A stretch of 64,000 bases of DNA, taken from NCBI GenBank assembly GCA_963730685.1, contig CAVSSP010000004.1:806001-870000 (forward strand), in the 5' to 3' direction. Origin of the DNA: Bog-756 sp963730685 (GTDB lineage Bacteria; Actinomycetota; Acidimicrobiia; Acidimicrobiales; RAAP-2). The position numbers and the translations under genes are program-made. Below, piece by piece: positions 16,847 to 26,533 of the stretch; position 1 is the stretch's first letter, and every line of letters starts with the position of its first letter. The notes under the pieces were generated by a model. It made no database searches, had not been told where the DNA came from, and worked only from the letters and a program-made list of their open reading frames with translations.

Positions 16847-17385
16847 TCCCCACGATCGAGACGGAGCGGCTGGAGATGCGGCCGTTCGCTCCCGACGACC
16901 TCGCCGCGCTGACCGGTCTGCATCACGAGGCGTCCTTCTGGTGGTTCCCGATGCGGCGGGGGATGACTCCAGACGAGACGGCCCGCTTCTTGGACCGGCA
17001 GCTGTCCGACGTGGCCCGACCGGGTGGCGTGGCCTTCCACGCCCTGGTGGAGCGGTCCACCGGCACCCTCGTCGGCTGGGCGGGACTGTCCGTGCCCGAT
17101 TTCCTCCCCGAGGTGCTCCCGGCCGTCGAAGTCGGCTGGCGCCTCGGTAGCGACCACCGGGGGAAGGGCTACGCCACCGAGGCGGCCCTCGCCGCGCTGG
17201 AGTGGGGTTTCGACGACCTCGGGCTGGAGACGATCATCAGCATCTACGAGCCGGACAACCGGGCGTCGGGACGGGTGATGGACCGGCTGGGGTTCGACGC
17301 CGGCTCCGTGACGACGCATCTGGCACGCGGCCTCGTCGTCGTCGTCCGGTCATTGACCGTCGGGGAGTGGAGGGACGGGCCCTAG
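16843..17385 (+). CDS. GNAT N-acetyltransferase (RimJ/RimL type)
   Basis: Acetyl-CoA-dependent N-acetyltransferase, 180 residues. ETERLEMRPFAPDDL opens the fold. The acetyl-CoA loop is in GWRLGSDHRGKGYATEAALA (Q/RxxGxG/A pattern). IISIYEPDNRASGRVMDRLGF is the typical later strand and helix. Start GTG 16843 overlaps the cyclase stop in GTGA, so translation is coupled. Acetylation of a protein N-terminus, amino acid or drug is possible; nothing distinguishes these. It has no cNMP-binding domain, unlike mycobacterial cAMP-dependent Pat. The stop overlaps the convergent esterase stop by four bases. Confidence 0.88.
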   Translation: MIPTIETERLEMRPFAPDDLAALTGLHHEASFWWFPMRRGMTPDETARFLDRQLSDVARPGGVAFHALVERSTGTLVGWAGLSVPDFLPEVLPAVEVGWRLGSDHRGKGYATEAALAALEWGFDDLGLETIISIYEPDNRASGRVMDRLGFDAGSVTTHLARGLVVVVRSLTVGEWRDGP

Positions 17386-18339
17386 ACCAGGTGCCCGTTC
17401 AAGAACGAGAGCGCCGGCGGTTCTTGTGACACGAAGAACGCGCCGGTGTGGCAGCCGGGCGGGAACTCGGCGACGGCACCAGGGGGAAGGGCCTTCGCCA
17501 GGGCCTCCACCCCCGGATGGAACGGATCGTCCGCTCCCGAGGCCACTCGCACCGGTGTGCCTTCGAGCAGATGGGCATGGGTGACGGCATCGTTGTCGGT
17601 GAACGCCTGGCGCGAGGCATAGGCATTGCCGTTCGCCGCCCGCGCCTGGGGGTAGGTGGTCCAGATGGCGGGACTGATGGCGGCGACGCAGGCGATGAGC
17701 GCAGGGTGCTTCTCGGCCAGGAGAATGGCGCCGTAGCCGCCCATGGAGATGCCCATCGACCCGATGCGGTGGGGTGGTCGACCGAGCCCCATGCCACGAC
17801 AGAGGGGAATGAGCTCGTCGACGAGCATGGCCATCGGGTCGTCGCCGGGGTGGGCGGTCCAGTACCCGTTTCCCCCGTCCACCGTCACCATCGCCATGGG
17901 GCCCAGCGGTTTCCGGTCGATGTGGAGGGCCACCGCCTGGGCCGGGGTCATCCCGGCCAGGGCGTCGGTGTGGTCGCCCCCGAAGCCGTGCAGCATCACC
18001 ACCAGGGGGAGGGTGCTCCCGGGACCGTGGCCCGGCGGGTAGGCAATGGTGTAGGCGACCTCGGCGCCGGCGCGCCTCGGAGTAGAAGGTGCCGCTGCGG
18101 GACGGCCCTGTCGTCGAGTAGGCGAGCGGAGTGGACGGAACCGAGCACGCCCCGTCCAGTCGGTCGAGCATCTGCCGTCCGGGGAGCTCGCCGCGGGAGA
18201 CCAGTTCCACGCCGGTGGCGCCCACGACGATCAGCGCGGCGGCCCCACCCAGACCGAACCGGAGCACCCGACGGCGGCTCCAGACCTGCCTGTCGGGGGA
18301 GTCGCTACCCGGGGGCCGGGTGATGCCGCCGTCAGCCAC
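17382..18339 (-). CDS. Tat-exported alpha/beta hydrolase (esterase-like), one frameshift
   Basis: About 319 residues. The N-terminus has SRRRVLRFGLGGAAALIVVG, a twin-arginine signal with a hydrophobic run. The catalytic core reads LPLVVMLHGFGGDHTD, and the nucleophile elbow GISMGGYGAILLAEKHP holds Ser. A later DD region (ASGADDPFHPG) and His (PPGCHTGAFF) complete the triad. One frame change near 18070 joins the signal part to the core. It resembles esterase D/acetyl-xylan-type secreted hydrolases; substrate unknown. GTG 18339 is the start. It is convergent with the GNAT gene. Confidence 0.82.
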
Positions 18340-18437
18340 CCGACAAGACCATAGTCATCGGAAGGCCATGGTCCCGGGACGGTCGGCCCGGCTCGTCGGC
18401 GTTGACACCGGCCCGACCAGGGGTCCACGGTGGTCGG

Positions 18438-18611
18438 ATGACGACACAACAGCGACTGGACCGGATCGAGGACGCCCTGATGGCCCTGGGCACCATCATC
18501 GAGGCAGAGGGGCGGTGGTCGAAGAGCGACAATCCGACGGTCAGGCTGTTCGGACAGCAGTTCAACGGGTTCGTCCTGGCGGTCTCCAAGGAGCGGGCGG
18601 CCAAGGGCTGA
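18438..18611 (+). CDS. Small hypothetical protein
   Basis: A 57-residue, mostly helical soluble protein (TTQQRLDRIEDALMALGTII, then GRWSKSDNPTVRLFGQQFNG). No domain was recognised. It begins at ATG 18438 and ends 43 bases before the convergent GT-C-like gene. Its good codon use supports it being real, but support is only by composition. Confidence 0.5.
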   Translation: MTTQQRLDRIEDALMALGTIIEAEGRWSKSDNPTVRLFGQQFNGFVLAVSKERAAKG

Positions 18612-18654
18612 GCCGGCTGCACGTCACAGGGTGCCCGTCCGTCCACCGTGAAGA

Positions 18655-20631
18655 TCACCGTCGACCGGTCAGACAGCGGGTTGTGGCATCGATCGTCGCA
18701 ACGGCGTTCGAGGCCCGGTTCGACGTGCACCGGGCGAACGCCACCGATGTCGGGATGGTCGAAGGATGGGTCCGGCCCACTCCACTCCAGACCCAGGCCC
18801 GGGCCTGGAGGACCGGGCGCTCACCGGTGGCGGCGGTGACGAGGGCGGCGGCGAGGGCCACGGATTGGGGCTGGTCGTAGGCGGGTAGGCCGGGCTGATC
18901 GGGGATGACCACCATCGTCACCCCCCAGCCGTGAAGGGCCCGCCCGACCGAGGCGATATCAGCGCTGGTGACGGTCTGGGCGAAGCCGAACGCGTACGAG
19001 ACCCGGGCGATGACCGCCTGACCCGCTCGTTCAGGGCCCGCCCGGCTCGAAAGCTCGCTCGGCCCTTGGCCCCCGACCATCGAGTAGTGCATGTCGTTGA
19101 CGGCCTGCCACGTCATCGGGCTCGCCAACGCCGCCAGGGGATTGGGGAAGACGAGCAGCACCTGATGGCCGCGGAGGTGGGGTGCGACGGTGCGGAACCA
19201 GGTGGGGAGCACCACCGGCCGTGTGGTCAGCGGTAGGCCGGGCGCGAGGTACACGAACACCGGGACCAGCGCCAAGGCGGCGACGAGCGCCCCGGCGAAG
19301 ATCCCTGGGCCTTGCGCTCCCATCCGTGGCGCGCTCGGGCCGGATACGGGTCCGGCCCACTTGCCGGCCGCCACATAGGCGTGGTCGATGATCAGTCCCA
19401 GCATGACGGCGACGCTGAGGTAGGTCACGATGAGGAAGCGGGCCGGGATGATGTTCTCCAACAGTGGCAGCCCGGCGAACATACGCCAAGGCGTCCATCC
19501 GCCCCGATCGAGCCCCACCGCCAGGATGGCGGACAACGAGGCGGTGACGGCGAACAGCCACAGTCGTAGGTCCCGTCGCCAGGCGATGAACCCGAAGGCG
19601 AGCACGGCGACCACACCGAAACCGAAGTACTGGTCGGAGAGCGGAGCCCCCTGGTACCCACCGACCCTGGCATTGGACGTCATCCCGTACAGACCCGAGG
19701 TCGGGGACGGTGCATGCACCAGTCCGCTCGGTGCGATCCCCCTGAAACTGAGCCCGAAGTCGGGCCACACCACGCCCGAGTAGTGAGCAGGCCCGGCGAG
19801 CGCGTACCAGACCGGGTAGGCCAGGAGCACGATCGCCGTCCCGGCCGATACCGCCATGGCGACGGCGGCGAACCGGAGGTGGCGGCGGAACACCACGCGG
19901 CGGAACGCCCATGCGTAGACGATGACGACGGCGACCCCGATGGATCCGATCATCACCATGACGACCAGCGCCTCGGTCCCGATGAAGAACTGGAGCGCGA
20001 TCAAGATCCCGACTCCGATCCCGACCCCGACCGGTCGTCGCTCTTGCCGGACGAGGATCTCGTCCAGGCCGGCCACGAACAGGGGGGGCACGATCGCCAC
20101 GCCGCTCATCAGGTGGGCGTTGGAGAGGCTGGAGAGCACGAACGGCGAAAAGCCGTAGAACAGGCCACCGACGAACGCGGCGGGGGTCCACGACACCCAA
20201 CGCCTCAGCAGGACGAAGAGCGCCAGCCCCGAGAGCGCCGGGCTGAGGGTCGAGGCAACGTTCAGCGTCGCCACCGGGCCGAAGGCCCAGGTGACCGGAG
20301 CAAGGACGGTGCCGACACCGAGCACGCTGGTGTTGGCCAGCAGGTTGAATCCCCGCGGAGAGAACAGCGCCGTCGAGTAGAAGGGGTCGAGGCCGTGGGC
20401 GATGGCATGGGCGGGCCACGCCAGGAACCAGGTGAACAGGGAGGCGTCGCCACAGCCACAGGTCGTGGTCGTCACCGGGTCGTGCACCCATACGTGCCAC
20501 CACACGAACACCGACACCAGAAGGTAGGCGCCTCCGACCATCAGGAGCGTGCGAACGCGGTGGGTGCGATCGTCGGGCGCCGTCAGCTCCGCACCGCCCT
20601 CGTGAGTATGGGCGCCGACAAGTGTGGACAT
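18655..20631 (-). CDS. Large multi-pass membrane protein, GT-C glycosyltransferase-like
   Basis: Intact, 658 residues with about 10-12 transmembrane helices and a soluble C-terminal third. The first loop after helix 1 (HVWVHDPVTTTTCGCGDASL) carries an acidic residue, as in GT-C enzymes that use polyprenyl-phosphate sugars. AHGLDPFYSTALFSPRGFNL is a motif I associate with actinobacterial uncharacterised membrane proteins of this fold. The C-terminal soluble part reads LRGHQVLLVFPNP. It probably acts in cell-wall or glycolipid sugar transfer outside the membrane, but the substrate is unknown. Start ATG 20631. Confidence 0.7.
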   Translation of the reverse strand: MSTLVGAHTHEGGAELTAPDDRTHRVRTLLMVGGAYLLVSVFVWWHVWVHDPVTTTTCGCGDASLFTWFLAWPAHAIAHGLDPFYSTALFSPRGFNLLANTSVLGVGTVLAPVTWAFGPVATLNVASTLSPALSGLALFVLLRRWVSWTPAAFVGGLFYGFSPFVLSSLSNAHLMSGVAIVPPLFVAGLDEILVRQERRPVGVGIGVGILIALQFFIGTEALVVMVMIGSIGVAVVIVYAWAFRRVVFRRHLRFAAVAMAVSAGTAIVLLAYPVWYALAGPAHYSGVVWPDFGLSFRGIAPSGLVHAPSPTSGLYGMTSNARVGGYQGAPLSDQYFGFGVVAVLAFGFIAWRRDLRLWLFAVTASLSAILAVGLDRGGWTPWRMFAGLPLLENIIPARFLIVTYLSVAVMLGLIIDHAYVAAGKWAGPVSGPSAPRMGAQGPGIFAGALVAALALVPVFVYLAPGLPLTTRPVVLPTWFRTVAPHLRGHQVLLVFPNPLAALASPMTWQAVNDMHYSMVGGQGPSELSSRAGPERAGQAVIARVSYAFGFAQTVTSADIASVGRALHGWGVTMVVIPDQPGLPAYDQPQSVALAAALVTAATGERPVLQARAWVWSGVGRTHPSTIPTSVAFARCTSNRASNAVATIDATTRCLTGRR

Positions 20632-20790
20632 CTAGCGGTCAGGGAGCCCTGGCCGTGGCCGCCTGGCCGGCTTCATCCGGCAAGGGTACACAACCGGCCG
20701 TGGTCCCCATCGGTCGACTCGGGTCGATGCCGGCCGAGGTGTCAGAGTGGTACGCCAAGGCCGCGGTCCGACCCAACTCCAGGAGGTGCG

Positions 20791-20970
20791 ATGCAATACC
20801 GGGCAACCACGTTTCTCTACTATCTGGGAGATCGGAAGCCGCTTGAGAAGATGGAGAAGCACCTGAACGCCTGGGCCGATGCGGGATGGCGGCTCGTCGC
20901 CACCGACATCGTCGTCACGGGCGCCGACCAGGACGGCCGGGAGCACCACTTCGTCTGGGAACGGGGCTGA
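20791..20970 (+). CDS. Small DUF4177-like protein
   Basis: 59 residues: YRATTFLYYLGDRKPLEKME and KHLNAWADAGWRLVATDIVV resemble short DUF4177-type proteins with a beta-alpha-beta fold and a WRL motif. A perfect AGGAGG ribosome site at 20781-20786 precedes ATG 20791, which decides the start against the long shadow frame before it. Function unknown. Confidence 0.65.
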   Translation: MQYRATTFLYYLGDRKPLEKMEKHLNAWADAGWRLVATDIVVTGADQDGREHHFVWERG

Positions 20971-21052
20971 CGCCCCCGAGCCCGCCGAGTCCCCATTGCC
21001 GCCGGGGTCCCAAAGGCGCCGCCGAGGATCGACACCCTGGGAGACTCGTCCG

Positions 21053-21715
21053 GTGGAGCCCAGCTGCCTCGTCCTCGATTTCGACGGAACGATCCTCGAC
21101 ACCGAGGAGTCGCTCTTCCTGGCCTGGTCGGAACTGTGGGCGGCTCACGGTCAGGCGCTCGAACGGACCGATTGGCAGGAGAACATCGGAACCGAGGACG
21201 TCTTCGACCCATGGGCCGAGCTCGAGCGCCGCCTGGGGCGGCCCCTCGATGCCGGTCTCGAGGAACACCGGCGTGCCCGCCGGGACGAGATCCAGGCCGA
21301 GCGTGGTCCACGGCCCGGCGTGCTGGACTGGCTCTCGCAGGCCGAGCGGTCGGGCATCGCGGTCGGGATCGCATCGTCTTCACCGTTCGAATGGGTCGAC
21401 GGCCATCTGGCGCGGCTGGGACTCCGGGATCGCTTCTCGTGCCTGGTCTGTCGGGACGAGCACATGCCGGCGAAGCCCTCCCCGAGTTCGTATCTGGTGG
21501 CCTGTGAGCGACTCGGCGCCGACCCCTCCCGATCGGTCGCCGTAGAGGACTCCCCACACGGGATTGCCGCCGCCGTCTCGGCCGGGCTGTTCACCGTGGT
21601 GGTACCGCACGGGTTGACCAACGATCTGGACCTGTCCGCGGCCGATCTCGTCGTCTCCTCCCTGCTCGAGCTGGACCTGTCCGAGGCACTGGCCATGGCC
21701 AAACGACGCGGCTGA
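21053..21715 (+). CDS. HAD-superfamily phosphatase (beta-phosphoglucomutase-like)
   Basis: 220 residues. Motif I VLDFDGTILDTEES has Asp9 and Asp11; motif II is GIASSS; motif III lysine is in PAKPSPSSYL; motif IV is VEDSPHG. The helical cap between motifs I and II (about residues 20-85) is subclass IA, as in phosphoglycolate phosphatase and beta-phosphoglucomutase. Substrate is a small phosphorylated sugar or similar. GTG 21053 was chosen with GGGAG upstream; the preceding frame has no domain. Confidence 0.88.
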   Translation: MEPSCLVLDFDGTILDTEESLFLAWSELWAAHGQALERTDWQENIGTEDVFDPWAELERRLGRPLDAGLEEHRRARRDEIQAERGPRPGVLDWLSQAERSGIAVGIASSSPFEWVDGHLARLGLRDRFSCLVCRDEHMPAKPSPSSYLVACERLGADPSRSVAVEDSPHGIAAAVSAGLFTVVVPHGLTNDLDLSAADLVVSSLLELDLSEALAMAKRRG

Positions 21716-21812
21716 CGCTCCGCCCGGGCGGTCCTGTCCCGGTTCAGCGCCGTCCGGACGACCGACTCCGGCCGTTCATCTGATTCTTATGCTGACCCGC
21801 TACGGTTCGTCG

Positions 21813-22412
21813 ATGGGCACAATCTCGACAACACCAGCGCGGGCCGTGGCAGGAATCGGGGGAGTGGCGGTGGCCGCCCTGCTGGCGATCGGCGCCGTCG
21901 GCTCGACGACTGCCGGCGCTGCCACGACGACCCCGGCGGCCTCCGTGCTCAGCGCCAAGGCGGGCAAGGCGTTCGGCTTCCCGAGGACACTCCGCCCGGC
22001 CGCCAAGATCAAGGTCACCGGCGTGAAGGGTTGCACCGGTTCCGACGAGGCCGTCTACGAGAGCTCGAACAAGGCGACCGCCCTCATCTCGGATGTCTTG
22101 AACTGCACCTCCTCGGGTGCCGCGTCGGCCGCCTTCGCCACTGCCCACTCCCAGTTCAAAGCCGATTCCGGCCTGGCGGTCCCGAAAGGGCTGGGGAAGT
22201 CGGCCTTTTCGTCGGCGACCGACGCACCCCAGTACCTGCTGATCTGGAAGACGGGGGACAAGGTGGCGTTCACCGCCTTCGACGTGTCCGTAGCGGATTC
22301 CACGAGCACGTCCACAACGGTCGTGGCGCCTCCGCTGACCAAGGCACAGGCCAAGACGCTCGGCCTTGCCGCCATCCGCCAGAACGCCATCTACCAGCAC
22401 CACTCCGGCTGA
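21813..22412 (+). CDS. Secreted hypothetical protein
   Basis: About 199 residues with a signal peptide: AVAGIGGVAVAALLAIGAVG, then STTAGAA as a likely cleavage area. The mature part has a small Cys pair (GCTGSDEAV and NCTSSG) and is Ala/Ser/Lys-rich. An upstream in-frame ATG at 21789 is possible. No enzyme motif is visible. It follows the HAD gene by about 100 bases but lacks a clear ribosome site. Confidence 0.6.
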   Translation: MGTISTTPARAVAGIGGVAVAALLAIGAVGSTTAGAATTTPAASVLSAKAGKAFGFPRTLRPAAKIKVTGVKGCTGSDEAVYESSNKATALISDVLNCTSSGAASAAFATAHSQFKADSGLAVPKGLGKSAFSSATDAPQYLLIWKTGDKVAFTAFDVSVADSTSTSTTVVAPPLTKAQAKTLGLAAIRQNAIYQHHSG

Positions 22413-22465
22413 CACTTCGCCTCACCCGGTGATCGGATCCGCCCGGCCCGCCGATGGCAAGTTGA

Positions 22466-23032
22466 TCAGCGCGGGGCCCCGCCGGCTCGTTCCAACCGCC
22501 GTGCCCCTTCGGCCCGTTCCTCGTCGGTGAACAGGCCGTCCCAGCGGGCCCGGCGGAACTCGTGCTCCATGGTGAGCTCCTGGCGTCCCCGCTCGATCAG
22601 CCATGGAGTGGCCACCAGTCCCTGGTGGTCGGCGAGCAGCCTCTTGACCGCCCCGACCGCCCCGAAGCTGTTGATCGTCTCGATCCAGACGAAGGGAGTG
22701 AGTCCGAGGAGCCGGATCTCGGTGATCAGCTGGCGGCACCGGAGCTGGAACCGGCCCTCAGGCGACTCTGCGTCCTCCGGGTCTTCCACCTCCAACGAGG
22801 TCAGGTCGCCCTGCGACACCGGGCCGCGGAGGGGGATCGATGGCACCGAGACGACATGGAGGGTCGCTCCACACGATCCGCAGTAGAGGAAGGCCGTCGG
22901 GGGCCCCGGCCCCTCGACGATCGGTCGCACGGGGACGATCCGTTCCTCGTAGAGGTTGGCGCGCAGCGGCTCGCGGCAGTGCGGGCACCGTGCCCCCCCA
23001 GGTCCGTCGCCGACGGTGGACTCGGGTGGCAT
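22466..23032 (-). CDS. Zinc-ribbon hypothetical protein
   Basis: 188 residues. An N-terminal ribbon has RCPHCREPLR and LYCGSCGATLH, two CxxC pairs that should bind one zinc. The C-terminal half is helical and charged (DGLFTDEERAEGARRLERAG). ATG 23032 was chosen because GGGGGGAGG lies immediately upstream; ATG 23056 or 23110 would extend it. No known domain was recognised beyond the ribbon. It diverges from the SRPBCC gene at 23236. Confidence 0.65.
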   Translation of the reverse strand: MPPESTVGDGPGGARCPHCREPLRANLYEERIVPVRPIVEGPGPPTAFLYCGSCGATLHVVSVPSIPLRGPVSQGDLTSLEVEDPEDAESPEGRFQLRCRQLITEIRLLGLTPFVWIETINSFGAVGAVKRLLADHQGLVATPWLIERGRQELTMEHEFRRARWDGLFTDEERAEGARRLERAGGAPR

Positions 23033-23235
23033 GCCTCCCCCCTTCCGGTCCCACATCTCGGTCCGCTCAGGCCGAGACCGAGCTCCAATGATAGACCGGC
23101 GTCGTTCCAAGGGATCACGCGGCAGCCCCGATCACCAGGGTCGAGGTCGGCCCGGGGCGATATGGTCTGGGTCGGACCCGTGGCCCGCGGCCGAAGCCGA
23201 CGGTTGTCGTCGCCCACCGGAAGGGGAGCCTGCCC

Positions 23236-23724
23236 ATGGAGGGATTCGTGCTGACGGTGGAACGGATGATCCGGGTCCCGCCCGAGGTCGTCTTCGACGT
23301 GCTGGCCGACGCCGCACAGCACCCGCTCATCGACGGTTCGGGCATGCTCCAGGGGGGCAAGGAGGCGGAGCCGCAGCGGCTGGCCCTGGGGACGACGTTC
23401 GGCATGGCCATGAAGCTGGGGGTGCACTACTCGACCGTCAGTACCGTGGTGGAGTTCGAGGAAGATCGCCTCATCGCCTGGCAGACCGGTCCCAAGGGAA
23501 CGCTCGAGCGGTTCGTGGCCGGCCGGATATGGCGGTACGAGCTCGAGCCCCGTGACGGTGGGACCCTGGTCCGCGAGAGCTGGGACATCACCACCGACCA
23601 CCAACGTCGGTTGCTGAAGCTGGGCGACATCTGGTCGGGCAAGACCCGGCGGGACATGGAGCTGACCCTGGCCCGGCTCGACACGTTGGTGACGACATCG
23701 CCGGAGCGTGACGAAGGACCGTAG
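23236..23724 (+). CDS. SRPBCC (START-like) family protein
   Basis: 162 residues with the helix-grip fold: FVLTVERMIRVPPEVVFDVL opens it, then HPLIDGSGMLQGG, VEFEEDRLIAWQTGPKG and LEPRDGGTLVRESWDIT. Such proteins bind hydrophobic ligands or act as cyclases. AAGGGGAGCC precedes ATG 23236. It shares the IDGSGM motif with the gene at 29139, so the two may be paralogues. Ligand unknown. Confidence 0.8.
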   Translation: MEGFVLTVERMIRVPPEVVFDVLADAAQHPLIDGSGMLQGGKEAEPQRLALGTTFGMAMKLGVHYSTVSTVVEFEEDRLIAWQTGPKGTLERFVAGRIWRYELEPRDGGTLVRESWDITTDHQRRLLKLGDIWSGKTRRDMELTLARLDTLVTTSPERDEGP

Positions 23725-23764
23725 GGCGCCCATCCTGGTGGGGACCCGCTGCGGCTCAGTCCCC

Positions 23765-24040
23765 TCAGCCTTCGATCACGTTGTGTACCTGGGCCACCAT
23801 CGGCTCCTTCAATCCGACGCCGAGCTCGGTGAGGATCGGCATCAGGACGGGTCCGAAGGCATCGAAATCCTCTTGTGACTCCCAGATGTCGAACACCTGG
23901 ATCTGTCCGTTGGATTCGAGTGCAACGTGGTAGGTGCGCCCTTTGGGCGATCCACCGCCGGCCGCCTCCAACTGCTTGATGGCGGTGGCGTACTTCTCCG
24001 GCGTGAATCCCTCGTGGACGAAATAGATACCGAGCGCCAT
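23765..24040 (-). CDS. Small dimeric alpha/beta-barrel (ABM-like) protein
   Basis: 91 residues: GIYFVHEGFTPEKYATAIKQ, YHVALESNGQIQVFDIWESQ and FDAFGPVLMPILTELGVGLK follow the two-repeat pattern of ABM/ferredoxin-like dimeric barrels that often bind or modify small ligands. ATG 24040 is the start. Function unknown. Convergent with the SRPBCC gene. Confidence 0.65.
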   Translation of the reverse strand: MALGIYFVHEGFTPEKYATAIKQLEAAGGGSPKGRTYHVALESNGQIQVFDIWESQEDFDAFGPVLMPILTELGVGLKEPMVAQVHNVIEG

Positions 24041-24227
24041 GCTGCACCGCCGTTCCGCGTCCCGGGACGCTGTCTGGAGATGGCCAAGCCGCCATCGACC
24101 GGGCCCCGAGGGGACCTTAGCCTGCGGACCCGCGACGATGTCTGGCCCCCTTCCGGCGCCGTGCCCGACGGGGCCGCCCAGCCGTGACGAGAGCTTCGGT
24201 TGACCGGTCACCGCCTAAGGTTGGGAC

Positions 24228-24650
24228 ATGGCCCCGTCAGCCGAGCCGGCCCGTCTCGTCAACACGCGGAAATTCTTCTTGGAGTTCGCGTCGGACGACC
24301 TGGCCGACGCCGTCTCCCTCCTGTCTCCCCAGGTGATCTACACCGTTCCCGGCCGCAGCCCACTGGCCGGCGTCTTCCACGGGCCCGACGCCGTGCGAGC
24401 CCACCTCGCCAAGCTGCTGAGGATCACCAGCGGGACGTTCGAGATCCTGAAATGGGTGGATTGGATGGTCGGCCTCTCGCATGTCTCGGCGCTGCAGTAT
24501 GCCCAGGCGCAGGGGGGCGGGATCATCTATCGGGGTCACCACCTGTACCTGGTCGAGACCGATCACGACGACCTGCTGACGGACATACGGGTGTTCTTCG
24601 AGGAGCAGCTGGAGGCCGACCGCTTCCTGACGCATCTCGCCGACAAGTAA
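24228..24650 (+). CDS. SnoaL-like/NTF2-fold protein
   Basis: 140 residues. FFLEFASDDLADAVSLLSPQ, VIYTVPGRSPLAGVFHGPDA and IIYRGHHLYLVETDHDDLLT match the NTF2-like alpha+beta cone used by SnoaL and ketosteroid-isomerase-type proteins. No specific catalytic residue set is clear. It starts at ATG 24228, 188 bases from the ABM-like gene on the other strand. Ligand unknown. Confidence 0.78.
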   Translation: MAPSAEPARLVNTRKFFLEFASDDLADAVSLLSPQVIYTVPGRSPLAGVFHGPDAVRAHLAKLLRITSGTFEILKWVDWMVGLSHVSALQYAQAQGGGIIYRGHHLYLVETDHDDLLTDIRVFFEEQLEADRFLTHLADK

Positions 24651-24846
24651 CGCAGGCTGAAGCGCGAGCGCATGCCGGTGGGGCCTGCTGGCCTGTGATC
24701 TGACCGTTGCGTCGGGCTGATCGTCCGCCCCCGGGCCCGTTGGGTCGCCGGCCGGAGTCGCGTGCACCGTCTCGCCACCGCCGACGGCGGATCCCATGGT
24801 GGAGATGAGAGGCCGGCCGGCACCTCGTGCGTGGAAGGATGACCCC

Positions 24847-26494
24847 GTGCAGAGGCAGGACGATTGGCGCACGGCCGTTCCCCGGTTGAGTCGGATCGGC
24901 AGTCACATCTCGGTGTGGTTCGCGGTGTTGGTCCCGACATTGGTGGTCATCGCCCGCGGGTGGGTGCCGTCCTCGGATGACGCCGCCATTGCCATTCGGG
25001 CCCGCCAGGTTCTGTCGGATCACCCTCCCCTTGTCGGTCTGCCCTCGACGGTTGGCCACGGTGCCGGCCAGTACCTCTTCGATCCCGGGCCCCTGTTGTT
25101 CTGGCTCCTGGCCATTCCGGTGCGGATCGACGCCACCCACGGCCCGCTGTGGGGCGCCGCGCTGGTCTGCGGAGTGGTGCTGTCCGTGGCGATCGAGGCG
25201 GCATGGTCGACCAGGCTCTGGATCGGATGCATCGTTGTCGCCTTTGCCGCCGTGGACTATCTCTGCTTCCTCCCCACGGTGATGGAGGACCTCCTGTGGA
25301 ATGCCTACTTCCCGATTCCCTTCCTGATTTCCGCCATCGTGGTGGCCTGGGTTGTCGGTTCCCACTCCTTGGGGTGGTGGCCGGTCCTCGTATTCGTCGG
25401 GTCGGTGGCGGCGCAGACTCACCTGATCTACACGATCACATCGGTGCTTCTCGTCCTGGCGGCACCCTGCATCGCGCTCGGTGCAGCGGGGGCGCCCGCC
25501 CCGTTGGCGGTGGTTGGTGATCGGTGTCGCCGTCGCCGCAGTGTGCTGGATCGCGCCGCTGCTTCAAGACGTTGGCCGACGTGGCAATCTCACGGCGCTG
25601 GTGCATAGCGGCCACGGCGGTCAGGTGTTCGGCATCGGGTTCGGCCTGCGCATGGTGGCGTACGCCGGCGCACCGGTGCCCCTGTGGCTGCGCCACGGCA
25701 CGACCAACTATTTCGCCCTGCTCACAACACTCCATGCCAGCTCGAGGGTGCTCGGCATCGTCTGCCTCGTGGGCCTGGCCGTGGTCGGGGTCCTGGCACG
25801 CACCTTCGGGCGCCGGAGCTTGAGCTCGCTCTCCTTGATCGCGCTGGTCTGCTCGGTCGGCACGATGATCTCGTTCGCGCTGATCCCATCGACGGACGGC
25901 CTGAATCTGATCTACGTGATCTGCTCGTTGTGGGCAATCAGCCTCCTCATGTGGGCGGTTGCCATCTGGACAGTCGGAGACGTGGTGCTGGCCCTTGTGC
26001 GCCGTCGGGCCGCCGCCCGCCTGGATCAGCACCTGCCCCAGTGGACTGCAGTCGTGGGAGTGGCGGGCATCGGAGTCGTGGCCCTCTTCGGCCTGCTCGG
26101 CGCCACCAGCCTGAGTCCTGTCGGTGCACAGGGAAGCGTCGGGCTCGACGCGAGTGCCGTCAGATCAATCGGCCAGATCGCCGCCGACGTCCAGAAGTCG
26201 ACTCGACCCGGTCCGGTCGCCCTGACGTTCAATGTCTCGGGTGGAGGCTACTTCTCCATCCTTGTCATCTCCGAAGGTGTGGCATGGAAGCTCGAGTCCG
26301 ATGGGTGGGACCCGGGACTGTACGGGATCGAGCAGGTGTATACGACCCTCCATCCGGTGCCGAGGTCGGCGGCGTTCCTGGTAACTGTCCGGGACGACGA
26401 GTTGGTATCGGTCCGTCGGGCCGGTTGCCCTGCGCTTCCGGAGGGCTGCCTCCGCGCTCCGGTGGTGGCGCCGGGTTCTTCGGCCGCCGGCTGA
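24847..26494 (+). CDS. Multi-pass membrane protein, GT-C-like, one frameshift
   Basis: About 549 residues with 9-11 hydrophobic helices. The early part GWVPSSDDAAIAIRARQVLS has the DD acidic pair after helix 1 that resembles polyprenyl-sugar-dependent GT-C enzymes. A frame change near 25490 links the first piece (to ALGAAGAPAP) with the second (RWLVIGVAVAAVCWIAPLLQ). The C-terminal soluble domain contains SGGGYFSILVISEGVAWKLE and several Cys. GTG 24847 has GGAAGGA upstream; ATG 24796 is possible. A sugar transferase role for surface glycans is inference. Confidence 0.65.
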
Positions 26495-26533
26495 CCGGGT
26501 GAGGACCGGCGGCCCGTCTGCGCCGTCGGCGAG

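Noticed and set aside
20725..20790. tRNA-like stretch (GCCGAGGTGTCAGAGTGGT)
   Set aside because: Only the 5' part resembles a tRNA D-arm; no acceptor, anticodon or T-loop (GTTCGAATC type) follows, and it runs into a strong AGGAGG site.
19714..20790. Long plus-strand frame upstream of the DUF4177-like gene
   Set aside because: Antisense to the intact GT-C-like gene, Arg/His-rich shadow; the ribosome site supports only the short downstream protein.
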